Assembly (NCBI GenBank): GCA_965222005.1
Contig: OZ244935.1
Span: 5,394,001-5,458,000, forward strand
DNA length: 64,000 nt
From: CBDCTM01 sp965222005
Lineage (GTDB): Bacteria; Bacteroidota; Bacteroidia; Chitinophagales; Saprospiraceae
Direction: 5' to 3'
The notes under the pieces: model-generated
What the model was told of the DNA's origin: nothing
Seen by the model: only the letters and a program-made list of their open reading frames with translations
Database searches by the model: none
Translations under genes and position numbers: made by a program
Shown: positions 17,464 through 25,988 of the stretch, in pieces
How the letters are laid out: each line of letters begins with the position of its first letter
Position numbering within the stretch: the first letter of the stretch is position 1

Positions 17464-18933
17464 CTAACTCATCCAATTCGTCCAGGCTTCCGGATTCCAC
17501 TTGGTAGTCGTCTTCTTCAATTTCGTCCAAAAGTGTACAGAGCTCTTCCCGGTAATATCAGCTGTACCAAATTTCGACTCGTTCCAACCTCCAAATGAAA
17601 AGGGCTCTCGCGGAACCGGCACCCCAATATTCACACCTACCATACCCGCACTCACGCGCTCCATCACATACTTGGCCATACCTCCGTTTTGAGTAAATAC
17701 CGAAGAAGCATTGCCATAAGGCGAGTTGTTTTCAATCTGTATGGCTTCATCGATCTCATTCGTTCGGATGATAGCCAGTACGGGGCCAAACACCTCTTCC
17801 TGTGCAATTTTCATATCCGGTCGTACATAGTCGATCACTGTCGGCCCTACAAAAAAGCCGCCTTCCTGCCCGGCTACAGTAGCATTTCGGCCATCCACCA
17901 GCACCTTTGCACCAGCAGCTTCAGCCTCTGTAATATAGGCTTCGATCCGTTCTTTCGCCGCTTTCGAGATCACGGCTCCCAAATTGTCTCCGGGCACTAT
18001 TTTCCGGGCCTCATCGCAAAGCCGGTCAATGATGTGATCCACTTTACCTACAGCTACCATTGCCGAAGCGGCCATACATCGCTGCCCCGCACAGCCCGAC
18101 ATAGAGGCTGCAATATTGGTAGCGGCCATTTCTTCATTTGCATCAGGCAGCACGATGAGGTGATTCTTTGCTCCACCCAGAGCTGTGCATCGTTTCAAAT
18201 TATGAGTGGCCCGCTTGTACACAATTTTTGCTACCCGTGTTGATCCTACAAAGGAAACTGCTTCGATTGCCGGATGGTCACAAATAGCTTCTACAATACG
18301 GCTATCGCCATTTACAATATTGAACACACCCTTTGGCAAGCCTGACTCAGCCAACAAACTGGCAATTCGCTGGGCGCTCAGTGGCACTTTTTCAGAGGGC
18401 TTGAGAATCATGCAATTCCCCAGCGCTAAGGCGTTGGGAATGGTCCACAATGGCACCATGAAAGGAAAATTGAAGGGGGTGATGGATGCAACCACCCCCA
18501 AAGGAAGATGGGTGGTCCGGCATTCCACTCCCTGACTCACTTCCTGCACTTCATCATTGATTAACTGAGGCAAAGAGCAGGCAAACTCACAAAGTTCTAT
18601 CCCTTTCAGTACCTCTGCTTTGGCTTCCAAAAAGGTTTTGCCATTTTCTTTGTGAACCATTTCACTGAGCTCTTCGATGTCCCGTTCCAGTAAATTGCGA
18701 AACTGAAAAAATACCTGTACCCGTTCTTTCAAGGTGAGTGCCGACCAGGCCGGATGGGCCGATTGGCCTGCTTGGATAGCAGCATCCAGCGCCTGAGTAT
18801 CGGAGAGCGGCACGGAGGAAAGAAACTGGCCATCCAGCGGACTGATTACGTCCAACGTTTCGTGGGTGCCATCCGTGAATTGGCCATTGATAAAGTTCTT
18901 AGCAATATCGAAAGGGAGGGTTTCGGTATTCAT
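17464..18933 (-). CDS. mmsA: CoA-acylating methylmalonate/malonate-semialdehyde dehydrogenase
   Basis: A 489-residue aldehyde dehydrogenase. Catalytic Cys286 lies in CAGQRCMAAS. The usual catalytic Glu is replaced in ALGGAKNHLIV by Asn257, a hallmark of the CoA-dependent MmsA branch. TPFNFPFMVPLW and the FVGSTRVA coenzyme loop are also present. Known MmsA enzymes turn methylmalonate or malonate semialdehyde into propionyl- or acetyl-CoA. Together with the aminotransferase and NCS1 transporter on the same strand, this supports the last steps of beta-alanine/pyrimidine breakdown. A 708-base gap separates it from the aminotransferase gene, so it may have its own promoter. Confidence 0.93.
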   Translation of the reverse strand: MNTETLPFDIAKNFINGQFTDGTHETLDVISPLDGQFLSSVPLSDTQALDAAIQAGQSAHPAWSALTLKERVQVFFQFRNLLERDIEELSEMVHKENGKTFLEAKAEVLKGIELCEFACSLPQLINDEVQEVSQGVECRTTHLPLGVVASITPFNFPFMVPLWTIPNALALGNCMILKPSEKVPLSAQRIASLLAESGLPKGVFNIVNGDSRIVEAICDHPAIEAVSFVGSTRVAKIVYKRATHNLKRCTALGGAKNHLIVLPDANEEMAATNIAASMSGCAGQRCMAASAMVAVGKVDHIIDRLCDEARKIVPGDNLGAVISKAAKERIEAYITEAEAAGAKVLVDGRNATVAGQEGGFFVGPTVIDYVRPDMKIAQEEVFGPVLAIIRTNEIDEAIQIENNSPYGNASSVFTQNGGMAKYVMERVSAGMVGVNIGVPVPREPFSFGGWNESKFGTADITGKSSVHFWTKLKKTTTKWNPEAWTNWMS

Positions 18934-19035
18934 CGGTTGTATGATTTATGGAAAGAGATGCTGAAATAGTATTGTGGAAATGATTTTTTTTTGGCAAAAT
19001 ACAGGAAGAAAAGAATGGCAATCCCCTTATCTTAG

Positions 19036-20073
19036 TTACATATCGAGCACGTAAGCTCTGTTGTCGAAGCGGCGGCGCATCAGCCGAAGCACCTCTCGAA
19101 CCTGCTCGTCCTGCTCAAAAGTGAATTGTGCCCCAACTCGCGTCAGGCCATCGAACTGATCCTGGTAGGCATCATAACCCAGCTCATAAATTTGCTTGAT
19201 TCGCTTTTCTACATTGCGCTTACTACCAAATGCTCCCACAATGATAACCCCTACCTTCTGATCGGGTGCCACCGTGACGGCCTCGGTATCAAGGTCTGTG
19301 TACACTTCTTCCTTTTCGAGCTCTTCCTGCTCAACAGGAGGCGCTTCCACTCGTTTTTCTTCTTTCCTTGTTTCCTCTTCACCAAAAAGGCCATCAAAAA
19401 CCGACGCATATTGGTCGGCAGGCTTTTGATTGATCGGCGAGTCTGCAACAGGCTTTTTAAGCACAGCCTCTGTATCCTTCTGATAGGTGTTGGCGAAATA
19501 GATGGTAAAGGCCAGCAAGAGTAACGCAATACTCAACATAGCTGCCGCCGCCGGTTGCAATTTTATGCGCAGCCGATCATACCAGGGATCAGCGGGCAAT
19601 TCCACGCGCTTGTCCAAAGGAACTGGAGCTTCTGACAGAAGGCGCTCTTTGGAACGGATGATGGGGAAAAACTGAACCGGCTCAAATCCGAAAATATCTT
19701 GGTTGAAGTTCGTATTGTCCTGCAAAAATTGAAGGTGGTTTTCATAATCCCGATACATGCGCCCCACACCAGGCAACACTACAATCTCCCTTTTGGCAAG
19801 TGATTCCAACGTACGCCATACATATGTATCTATAGCCTTTTGCGCCTTTTCGCGGCTCAACTGTTTGGCTTCTGCCAGATATTCCAACAATACCTGGTCA
19901 TCCGTAATGAGTTGATCATCCATCTGAAGAGATTTGGACGGCGGATACAGCATGCCTTTTATATGATCGATCACCGCTTCCTGGTAGGCAGTATGAATAG
20001 TTCCTACCCCCGGAATGGTCACCGATTCTCTTTTGTACAAAAGCTCACTAATATGTGCGGCTACATCGATCAT
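19036..20073 (-). CDS. HU-domain and SPOR-domain membrane protein
   Basis: A 345-residue protein. Residues 1-140 hold two Bacteroidota-type HU/CCDC81-like units, each with a PGVG turn (21-24 and 101-104). A membrane helix spans about 175-195, followed by an acidic Glu/Lys-rich linker (about 225-262) and a C-terminal SPOR domain (about 267-345: VIIVGAFGSKRNVEKRIKQI ... VGAQF). SPOR domains bind denuded peptidoglycan at division septa, and the cytoplasmic HU part suggests a link between nucleoid or a cytoplasmic partner and the cell wall (inference). It is a single gene between mmsA and the ars operon. Confidence 0.85.
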   Translation of the reverse strand: MIDVAAHISELLYKRESVTIPGVGTIHTAYQEAVIDHIKGMLYPPSKSLQMDDQLITDDQVLLEYLAEAKQLSREKAQKAIDTYVWRTLESLAKREIVVLPGVGRMYRDYENHLQFLQDNTNFNQDIFGFEPVQFFPIIRSKERLLSEAPVPLDKRVELPADPWYDRLRIKLQPAAAAMLSIALLLLAFTIYFANTYQKDTEAVLKKPVADSPINQKPADQYASVFDGLFGEEETRKEEKRVEAPPVEQEELEKEEVYTDLDTEAVTVAPDQKVGVIIVGAFGSKRNVEKRIKQIYELGYDAYQDQFDGLTRVGAQFTFEQDEQVREVLRLMRRRFDNRAYVLDM

Positions 20074-20187
20074 GTTATCAAACCAATTTCATTGTGCATC
20101 AGATGGCAGAAGCTGTTATGTGGAATGATATTCAAAGTTAAGTATTTTTTCTATTATAAGAAACTACATTTCTTAACTCGCTGAGTA

Positions 20188-20682
20188 TCAGTCGATCACG
20201 CTGCTTCTGCGTTCATACAGCCAGGTGTTTCGCCACTGCCCGTCCAACTGTGCAATACGCTCCCGATAACCGATCTTCCGAAATCCAAAGCGCTCGTGTA
20301 GCTGTACGCTGGCTTTATTTTCGGGAAACAAAGAGGATTGCAGCGTCCAGATTCCCGCTGCTTCCGAAGCAGTGATCAGCGCTCCCATCAATGTACTGCC
20401 AATGCCTTTGCCACGATGTTTGGCATCCATATAAATACTTAGCTCGGCCACCCCCTGGTACACAGGCCGACTCGATACTGCGCTGAGAGCTGCCCAACCA
20501 AGCACTTCTTCTTCCTGAGCCGCTACCAGCCGACAAGTGGGCAAGTACTTGGCATGCCAATGAGCCCAGTTTGGCACCTCGGTTTCGAAGGTGGCCAAAC
20601 GGGTAGCCAGGCCTTCTTCATATATCCTGGCTACAGCCGGAAAATCGGCTGCTATCATTGGCCGGATGGTCAGCGTTTTCAT
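20188..20682 (-). CDS. GNAT N-acetyltransferase of the phosphinothricin/arsinothricin type (ArsN1-like)
   Basis: A GNAT enzyme of about 164 residues. The sequence follows the PAT/ArsN1 pattern closely: IYEEGLATRLATFET, GWAALSAVSSRPVYQGVAELS, the acetyl-CoA loop RGKGIGSTLM, SLFPENKASVQLHERFGF and a Trp-rich end. The ATG at 20682 overlaps the stop of the upstream DUF6428 gene as ATGA, so I chose it over an upstream TTG. Known members acetylate the amino group of phosphinothricin or arsinothricin and detoxify them. Its place in an arsR operon favours arsinothricin or another organoarsenical (inference). Confidence 0.82.
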   Translation of the reverse strand: MKTLTIRPMIAADFPAVARIYEEGLATRLATFETEVPNWAHWHAKYLPTCRLVAAQEEEVLGWAALSAVSSRPVYQGVAELSIYMDAKHRGKGIGSTLMGALITASEAAGIWTLQSSLFPENKASVQLHERFGFRKIGYRERIAQLDGQWRNTWLYERRSSVID

Positions 20683-21167
20683 CCGCAACAAATGGCCGTT
20701 TCCGGCTCACAACAGCTTCCTTCTTGCGCCATTTTTTTTAGCAATTCCCGTGGCTTGCACTGGGTGGGTGGCACGTAAAGCTGTATCAAAAGCTGGTCAT
20801 TCTCTTCGGCTACTTCCTCAATATCGTAAACTGAAGTGGGAGTGGTTTCATTGCCGTATTCGAATAAAATTTGTGCATCGGCAGTGAGCGGCTTTTTACT
20901 TTCTACAATGCCAAAAATCTTAGTGGCTTTGGCTGCGTCCATCGCTCTGTCCGCCTTTTCGCTATCTGTAGCCCATAGCTGCACCACTGTTTGGCGATCG
21001 GAGGAAGGGTTGCCACCACAGTCAACCGATTCAATGAACAGGTTTTTTACCTCAGTGATATGAAAAGCCTTGGGAACATATTGCCCGGGGCGATATTCAA
21101 AAACCAATTCTTTCGTAGGATTTGCAAGTAGGATTTTAAGAAATTGACTCGTCTTCATTTTATTCAA
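20679..21167 (-). CDS. DUF6428-family protein of the ars operon
   Basis: A 162-residue soluble protein. It shows the DUF6428 pattern known from Bacteroidota ars loci: PGQYVPKAFHITEV, ESVDCGG, VVQLWATD, and a Cys-rich end (GSCCEPETAICCG) that could bind As(III) or another soft metal. Its biochemical role is not established in the literature I know. The next gene, the ArsN1-like acetyltransferase, starts inside its stop codon. A palindrome identical in core to the one before arsR lies about 55 bases upstream of its start, so it may be controlled separately from arsR as well as with it. Confidence 0.75.
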   Translation of the reverse strand: MNKMKTSQFLKILLANPTKELVFEYRPGQYVPKAFHITEVKNLFIESVDCGGNPSSDRQTVVQLWATDSEKADRAMDAAKATKIFGIVESKKPLTADAQILFEYGNETTPTSVYDIEEVAEENDQLLIQLYVPPTQCKPRELLKKMAQEGSCCEPETAICCG

Positions 21168-21221
21168 TTTTATTGGTTAATAATAAATCTTCTTTGGCAG
21201 CAGACAAAATTATTTTATTTA

Positions 21222-21237
21222 ATCGTAATATTACGAT
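21222..21237. promoter_or_regulatory. ArsR operator candidate 2, between arsR and DUF6428
   Basis: ATCGTAATATTACGAT is a perfect 16-bp palindrome, extended on the left by TTA. It shares TTAATCGTAA-ATTACGAT with the site upstream of arsR at 21593-21608. It lies just past the arsR stop and about 55 bases before the DUF6428 start, so the downstream genes may have their own regulated promoter. Confidence 0.7.
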
Positions 21238-21255
21238 GTAATTTTTCAAAAAAAA

Positions 21256-21579
21256 TCAACAACAATTTTTCCATGAACGGAAGAGTTGTTCCAGTATCTG
21301 CCGGGCTTCATTCCATGCTTTGTCGTCAATGCAATAGCAAACGCTGGTGCCTTCAATATTGCCTTTAATGATGCCGGCCCGTTTCAGCTCTTTGAGGTGT
21401 TGCGAAACGGTGGATTGGGACAAAGGCAGCTCGTCAACAATATCGCCACAGCAACAGCTATTGCCCGCTTTTACCAGATATTCCAAAATAGCTACACGCG
21501 CCGGATGGCCGATCGCCTTGGCAAACCCGGCAATTTTGTTTTGTTCCTCAGTGAATAATTTTCGCTTTGAAAGCCCCAT
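21256..21579 (-). CDS. arsR: ArsR-family metalloregulator
   Basis: A 107-residue winged-helix repressor. The HTH reads LPLSQSTVSQHLKELKRAGI, preceded by the first helix HPARVAILEYL. A Cys cluster, SCCCGDIV (Cys42-44), sits at the start of the helix that carries the As(III) site in classical ArsR proteins, and the C-terminus ends in another Cys pair. This suggests an arsenite or similar thiophilic sensor. It heads the minus-strand operon arsR, DUF6428, ArsN1-like. Two matching dyads flank the gene, one upstream of its start and one after its stop, as expected for autoregulation plus control of an internal promoter. Confidence 0.9.
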   Translation of the reverse strand: MGLSKRKLFTEEQNKIAGFAKAIGHPARVAILEYLVKAGNSCCCGDIVDELPLSQSTVSQHLKELKRAGIIKGNIEGTSVCYCIDDKAWNEARQILEQLFRSWKNCC

Positions 21580-21592
21580 AAAAAAATGTTTA

Positions 21593-21608
21593 ATCGTAAA
21601 ATTACGAT
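21593..21608. promoter_or_regulatory. ArsR operator candidate 1, upstream of arsR
   Basis: ATCGTAAAATTACGAT, 13 bases upstream of the arsR start codon, is a 16-bp dyad with one central mismatch pair. It is the same sequence as the perfect palindrome at 21222-21237 except for one central base. Confidence 0.7.
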
Positions 21609-21713
21609 AATTCTTTGATTAGTCAAACACCTCATTCTACCTATTGTTTATGAAATCGGGGTATTTTTTTTGCAGGCAGGATATATTCTTCAACCGCCGG
21701 GCAAGGCAGCTTA

Positions 21714-22031
21714 TCATTCAGCTTGGGGAGCTAATTTCACAATCAGGCCATCCAGGTTGACGCCAAGGCGAAGCTGGCAGCCGAGCCGACTGTTGGCCTC
21801 TACAAAAAATGCCTGATCGAGCATGGCTTCTTCATCGTCGGAAGGCTCAGGCAGAGCATGCTCAGATTGTACATACACATGGCAGGTTGAGCAAAGTGCC
21901 ATACCTCCGCAAGTTCCATCAACAGGCAATTCATAGGCTTTGCAAAGCTCCATGAGGTTTAAATCCATATCAATAGGCGCCTCGATTTGGTGGGCTTTTT
22001 CAGCATGGTCTATCACAGTTATTTTAATCAT
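21714..22031 (-). CDS. 2Fe-2S ferredoxin, adrenodoxin type
   Basis: A 105-residue electron carrier. Four cluster ligands are present in the adrenodoxin spacing: Cys41, Cys47 and Cys50 (GTCGGMALCSTC) and Cys85 (LGCQL). The acidic stretch PEPSDDEEAML is the usual partner-binding helix. The ferredoxin-NADP reductase gene lies upstream on the same strand, separated only by a palindromic repeat, so the two probably form an electron transfer chain from NADPH. The terminal acceptor is not visible here. Confidence 0.92.
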   Translation of the reverse strand: MIKITVIDHAEKAHQIEAPIDMDLNLMELCKAYELPVDGTCGGMALCSTCHVYVQSEHALPEPSDDEEAMLDQAFFVEANSRLGCQLRLGVNLDGLIVKLAPQAE

Positions 22032-22075
22032 AGCCCGGCAAAGGTCATTATTTTTTCACTTTATGCCAAAGTACA

Positions 22076-22129
22076 CTTCAAGCCGCCAAGTTTTGTGTGT
22101 AGGCACAAGACTTGGCAAAGCGCGATATA
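22076..22129. repeat. Palindromic intergenic repeat, copy E
   Basis: GCCAAGTTTTGTG (22085-22097) and CACAAGACTTGGC (22104-22116) form a near-perfect stem, followed by GCGATATA at 22122-22129. The left part ACTTCAAGCCGCCAAG also recurs, reverse-complemented with one change, at 49516-49538. It lies between the ferredoxin and its reductase, two genes on the same strand. Confidence 0.7.
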
Positions 22130-22184
22130 GTACGGCCAGTTTGGCAATAGTAGGCTGAAAACCAAGCTGGCGAACCGGCTTGCC

Positions 22185-23195
22185 TCACTTTTCAAAGCCG
22201 CTCACGCCCGTCACGGTAGTGTATTTGAAGGATAGCTTTTGGTCGGGGTAGATATATTTGAAGGCTGCCTGGCACATCAGCGTTGCTTCGTGAAAACCAC
22301 AGAGGATCAGTTTCAACTTTCCGGGATAGGTGTTGATATCGCCGATGGCATAGATACCCGGAACATTCGTACTAAAATCAACCGGCTCAACCTCCACTGC
22401 ATTTTTAGTGATATTGAGCCCCCAATCGGCGATGGGGCCCAGCTTAGGCGACAGCCCGAAAAGGGGAATATAATGTTCGGCAGGCAACCAGTAGGCATCC
22501 TTGTTTTTGAATTGGATCTGCACCGATTCCAACTTCCCATCGCCCTTCAAACCCACTATTTGTGCCTCTTTTAGCAGTTGGATACGTCCCTTATCATGTA
22601 GCTGATGTATCTTTTCTACCGAATCCAGGGCAGCGCGAAAACCCAGCCTCCTGTGGACAACTGTCACCTGGCTTGCCACATCTGCCAGGAAAATAGCCCA
22701 ATCGAGTGCAGAGTCTCCGCCTCCGGCAATCACCACTTTCTTATTTCGATACACCTCCGGATTCTTTATCATGTAAGCTACTCCCCTATCCTCAAAATCG
22801 CCAATATTGGGGATAGGCGGTTTGCGCGGCTCAAAGCAGCCCAGCCCGCCAGCTATAGCTATCACCGGAGCCTGATGAAGCGTGCCTTTGTTGGTACGCA
22901 GCTGAAAGTGTCCATTATCAAGGCGGGTAATTTCCTCCGCCCGTTCCCCCAGGGTAAAGCCGGGATTGAAGGGCGCGATCTGCTCCATAAGCCGATCGAC
23001 CAGCTCGCCGGCCAATATTTCGGGATAGCCGGGAATGTCGTAGATAGGCTTTTTGGGATAAATTTCCACAAGCTGGCCACCAGCCTTTGGCAGCACATCG
23101 AGCAAATGGCAGCGCATTTTTAGTAATCCAGCTTCAAAAACGGTGAAAAGTCCGGCAGGCCCGGCTCCTATGATTAGGATGTCGGTTGTAATCAT
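22185..23195 (-). CDS. Thioredoxin-reductase-like ferredoxin--NADP(+) reductase
   Basis: A 336-residue FAD enzyme. GAGPAG (10-15) binds FAD, GGGDSA (158-163) is the NADPH loop followed by VVHRR for the 2-phosphate, and GIYAIGDINTYPGK near 285-298 is the second FAD motif. The CxxC of true thioredoxin reductases is absent, which places it with the YumC/TrxR-like FNR group. It reduces ferredoxin with NADPH, or the reverse; the adrenodoxin-type ferredoxin gene immediately downstream is the obvious partner. Confidence 0.9.
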   Translation of the reverse strand: MITTDILIIGAGPAGLFTVFEAGLLKMRCHLLDVLPKAGGQLVEIYPKKPIYDIPGYPEILAGELVDRLMEQIAPFNPGFTLGERAEEITRLDNGHFQLRTNKGTLHQAPVIAIAGGLGCFEPRKPPIPNIGDFEDRGVAYMIKNPEVYRNKKVVIAGGGDSALDWAIFLADVASQVTVVHRRLGFRAALDSVEKIHQLHDKGRIQLLKEAQIVGLKGDGKLESVQIQFKNKDAYWLPAEHYIPLFGLSPKLGPIADWGLNITKNAVEVEPVDFSTNVPGIYAIGDINTYPGKLKLILCGFHEATLMCQAAFKYIYPDQKLSFKYTTVTGVSGFEK

Positions 23196-23292
23196 TATAC
23201 TCCTTAGTATTGTTCTAATTTATTGGTAAACACACATTGTCACAGAAGGTTGCTGGCATTGCAGGAAAATTGGCCCTTAGCAGGGCGCCTAC

Positions 23293-24075
23293 TCAGCTAC
23301 CTTTAAATTCAGCCTTGCGCCGTTCGATGAAGGCGGAGGCACCTTCCTTGAAATCTTCCGTTCCGGTGGTGTGCCCGAACTGGATAACTTCAAAGGCAAA
23401 GCCATCACCGGCCTCGCTACTGAAACGATTGACGCAGCTCACGATCTTGGCAATAGCAACGGGTGCTTTAGCTGCAATTTTATTTATCAGCTCTTTAGCT
23501 TTAGCCACTTCTTGCCCGGCAGGTACTACATAGTTGACCAGCCCGAGGCGGTGTGCCTGCTGCGCATCGATCATATCGCCGGTCATTAGCAACTCCATAG
23601 CTTTGGTTTTGCCGATATACTGCGTAAGCCGTTGTGTGCCGCCATAGCCGGGGATGATGCCGAGATTGACTTCCGGCTGTCCGAATTTGGCTTTTTCGCC
23701 TGCTATCCGCAAGTGGCAAGCCATCGCCAATTCGCAGCCGCCACCAAGTGCAAAACCATTCACTGCGGCAATTACGGGTTTGGTGGATTCCTCGATGTGC
23801 ATGAATACCTGTTGGCCATAGCGGCTCATTTCAGCCCCTTTGTTTTCATCGAGGTCCAAAAATTCTTTAATATCAGCACCCGCTACAAAGGCCTTGTCCC
23901 CTGCCCCAGTGATGACGACTCCTTTGATATCGGTTCGCTCTGGCAACAGTTTGTCAAACAAATGATCGAGCTCTGCCATGGTTTGCTGATTGAGCGCATT
24001 GAGCGCTTTTTCGCGATTGATCGTACACAGCAGGATGCCGTCTTTTTCTTGTATCAACAGGTTTTGGTAGTCCAT
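23293..24075 (-). CDS. Enoyl-CoA hydratase/isomerase family protein
   Basis: A 260-residue crotonase. AFVAGADIKEF forms the oxyanion region, and both catalytic glutamates of true hydratases are present: Glu115 (GGGCELAMA) and Glu135 (FGQPEVNLGIIPGYGG). The full length and motifs match the short-chain 3-hydroxybutyryl-CoA dehydratase/FadB-like group of fatty acid oxidation. It lies 97 bases upstream of the ferredoxin reductase gene on the same strand, a loose neighbourhood. The exact acyl-CoA substrate is not predictable. Confidence 0.9.
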   Translation of the reverse strand: MDYQNLLIQEKDGILLCTINREKALNALNQQTMAELDHLFDKLLPERTDIKGVVITGAGDKAFVAGADIKEFLDLDENKGAEMSRYGQQVFMHIEESTKPVIAAVNGFALGGGCELAMACHLRIAGEKAKFGQPEVNLGIIPGYGGTQRLTQYIGKTKAMELLMTGDMIDAQQAHRLGLVNYVVPAGQEVAKAKELINKIAAKAPVAIAKIVSCVNRFSSEAGDGFAFEVIQFGHTTGTEDFKEGASAFIERRKAEFKGS

Positions 24076-24199
24076 ATCAGTATTTTTTTCGGCGCGAAAA
24101 TACGGAAGAATCGGTAGATAGCAATGAAGTTGTTTAAAAACTACTCACCTGACTGCAAAATCCTCTTTTGAACAATCTTCTGATCTTTTGGCGGGGTAT

Positions 24200-24287
24200 C
24201 ATACCGCTGGCGGTTCGAGAGTGCTATACACGCTCAATCCTTGTCGCGCTATAGCACAGGCGATTGGGATTCGCCATCACTCATCAG
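24200..24287. repeat. Dispersed intergenic repeat, copy D
   Basis: ATACCGC at 24201-24207 and GCGCTATA at 24246-24253 bound the unit; the conserved tail CACAGGCGATTGGGATTCGC with ATCACTCATCAG runs to 24287. It matches 10924-11013 over nearly 90 bases. It abuts the stop codon of the flippase gene. Confidence 0.75.
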
Positions 24288-24288
24288 G

Positions 24289-25776
24289 TCACCATCGCGT
24301 ATATCTCTGCAAGCTGCTTAGAAGCTGGTCGATCAGCTGGTTGACATCTTCCGACACTTTCAATCGGTACACCAAAGGGATGTACAAACAGGTTATTACA
24401 GCCGACCGAATAAGGATATTAAGCAGAGGCGAATGGGTGAGCGGGATCAGCCAGGCTACCAGCCATGAAAGGACCGCAATGCCCAATATCAACACCGTTT
24501 GGCGGCTGAATGGGTGCATCCTGAATTTTTTGTAGATATACACCAGCTTGATCCCGTTGTACAGACTCAAGGAAGCCAGGGTGGCCATAGCCGCACCGAC
24601 AATTTGATAGCGCGGAATAAACAACAGATTGCAAACTACATTGAACACGGCAAGACAAAGAATGGCATAAAAGCTAAATCGATAGTACTGAGAATAGTTG
24701 ATAATCTGATTATTGACGCTGGTTGCCATGTCGATCAATTTGGCCAGGCCGATCAGTATCACCACCCAGATTCCGTCTTGCAACTGATCGGCATTGGGCA
24801 TCAGGGCAAAGAGGTCCTGCAAGGACACAATGATCCCGACCAACAAAAGGCATCCAGCAATTATCAGATTGATGGAAGAGCGTTTGTACAGCATTTCCAC
24901 ATGCTGCAGATCCTTCTTTTTTAAAGAATCGGAAATAATGGGTGAAGATATCTGTACAATGGCATTGGTGGGTATGGCGATGGCAGTAGCTATAAATGCC
25001 GCAATACCATATACCCCATTGTTTTGCAAATCCACCAAAGTGGCAACCATGATGGAGTCGATCCGAAAAGCCAACACACTACCGATGCTGCCAAAGAGGC
25101 TGAACAAGGCATAATTGCCGATCTGCCGTAGCATGGGCCGATTGAGTTTTTTGAAATTGGGGCGGAGAAAGAGGTGGCCCAGCCAGTGGATGTATAGGAC
25201 GGTGGCAATAAACAGAATGACATAATTAATCAGAATACCGTTGACAAAATCATCTCTGGAAAGGTACTTCCATATGTATCCCAGCATCAGCAGTGGAAGC
25301 ACAATTTTGATGAGATTCCCCAGCATACCCGGCACTACAATGCGCTTCAAATTGGTGCTGTACGAATTGAATATTCCTATAAAAGCTACCAGAATGGCAA
25401 TGGGTACGGTATAGATCAGATAGCGACTAAAAAGGGGCGATTTTTCACTGTAAATAGTATAGATATGCTCTTTGAACAGCCAGGCCAGCAGCAAAAACAG
25501 CAGTACGCCCCCCAATGTGGCCAGCAGCAGGAAGGGCAAAAAACCCCAATGCTTCTGCTCCTTGTCGCGGAAATAAGGGAAAAACTGGAAAGATACCCCT
25601 GCAAAACCCAACATCAGGAAAGGAGCTAAAAACACAGCTGTATCGATCAGGAAGCGCGCCAGGCCATAAGCTTCGGTATCGAGCGGATAGATCAGCAGGG
25701 TGCTCAATGCCCCGATGGTCACACCAATATAGTTGACGATACTCTGTTTGATGCCTTGCCGCTTGATGACACCCAT
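24289..25776 (-). CDS. Oligosaccharide flippase (Wzx/MATE-like)
   Basis: A 495-residue polytopic inner membrane protein with about 12-14 helices, starting MGVIKRQGIKQSIVNYIGVTIGALSTLLIYP, the usual N-terminus of Bacteroidota polysaccharide flippases. It has the central AIPTNAIVQISSPIISDSLKK loop and a following helix bundle. Such proteins move undecaprenyl-linked glycans across the membrane. It is near, but on the opposite strand from, the glycan operon at 27574-34280 and could serve it (inference). The gene stands alone. Confidence 0.85.
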   Translation of the reverse strand: MGVIKRQGIKQSIVNYIGVTIGALSTLLIYPLDTEAYGLARFLIDTAVFLAPFLMLGFAGVSFQFFPYFRDKEQKHWGFLPFLLLATLGGVLLFLLLAWLFKEHIYTIYSEKSPLFSRYLIYTVPIAILVAFIGIFNSYSTNLKRIVVPGMLGNLIKIVLPLLMLGYIWKYLSRDDFVNGILINYVILFIATVLYIHWLGHLFLRPNFKKLNRPMLRQIGNYALFSLFGSIGSVLAFRIDSIMVATLVDLQNNGVYGIAAFIATAIAIPTNAIVQISSPIISDSLKKKDLQHVEMLYKRSSINLIIAGCLLLVGIIVSLQDLFALMPNADQLQDGIWVVILIGLAKLIDMATSVNNQIINYSQYYRFSFYAILCLAVFNVVCNLLFIPRYQIVGAAMATLASLSLYNGIKLVYIYKKFRMHPFSRQTVLILGIAVLSWLVAWLIPLTHSPLLNILIRSAVITCLYIPLVYRLKVSEDVNQLIDQLLSSLQRYTRW

Positions 25777-25988
25777 AGATGGCTATAACGGATGAAGGGG
25801 GTAGAAAGATTGGGCGAAGGTAGGGATTTTTGGGAGACTGAAGTCATCAGGCAGTCAGACAGAAAGAGGAAAAGACAATTAGAAATCCAACAGTCCGCCA
25901 AAGGGGGACGATCTAACGTCTGACAAGGAGCCCAGGGAATGATCGGCAGTGTAATAGACCACCCACCTTATAGATAGCGCAAGCCCTG

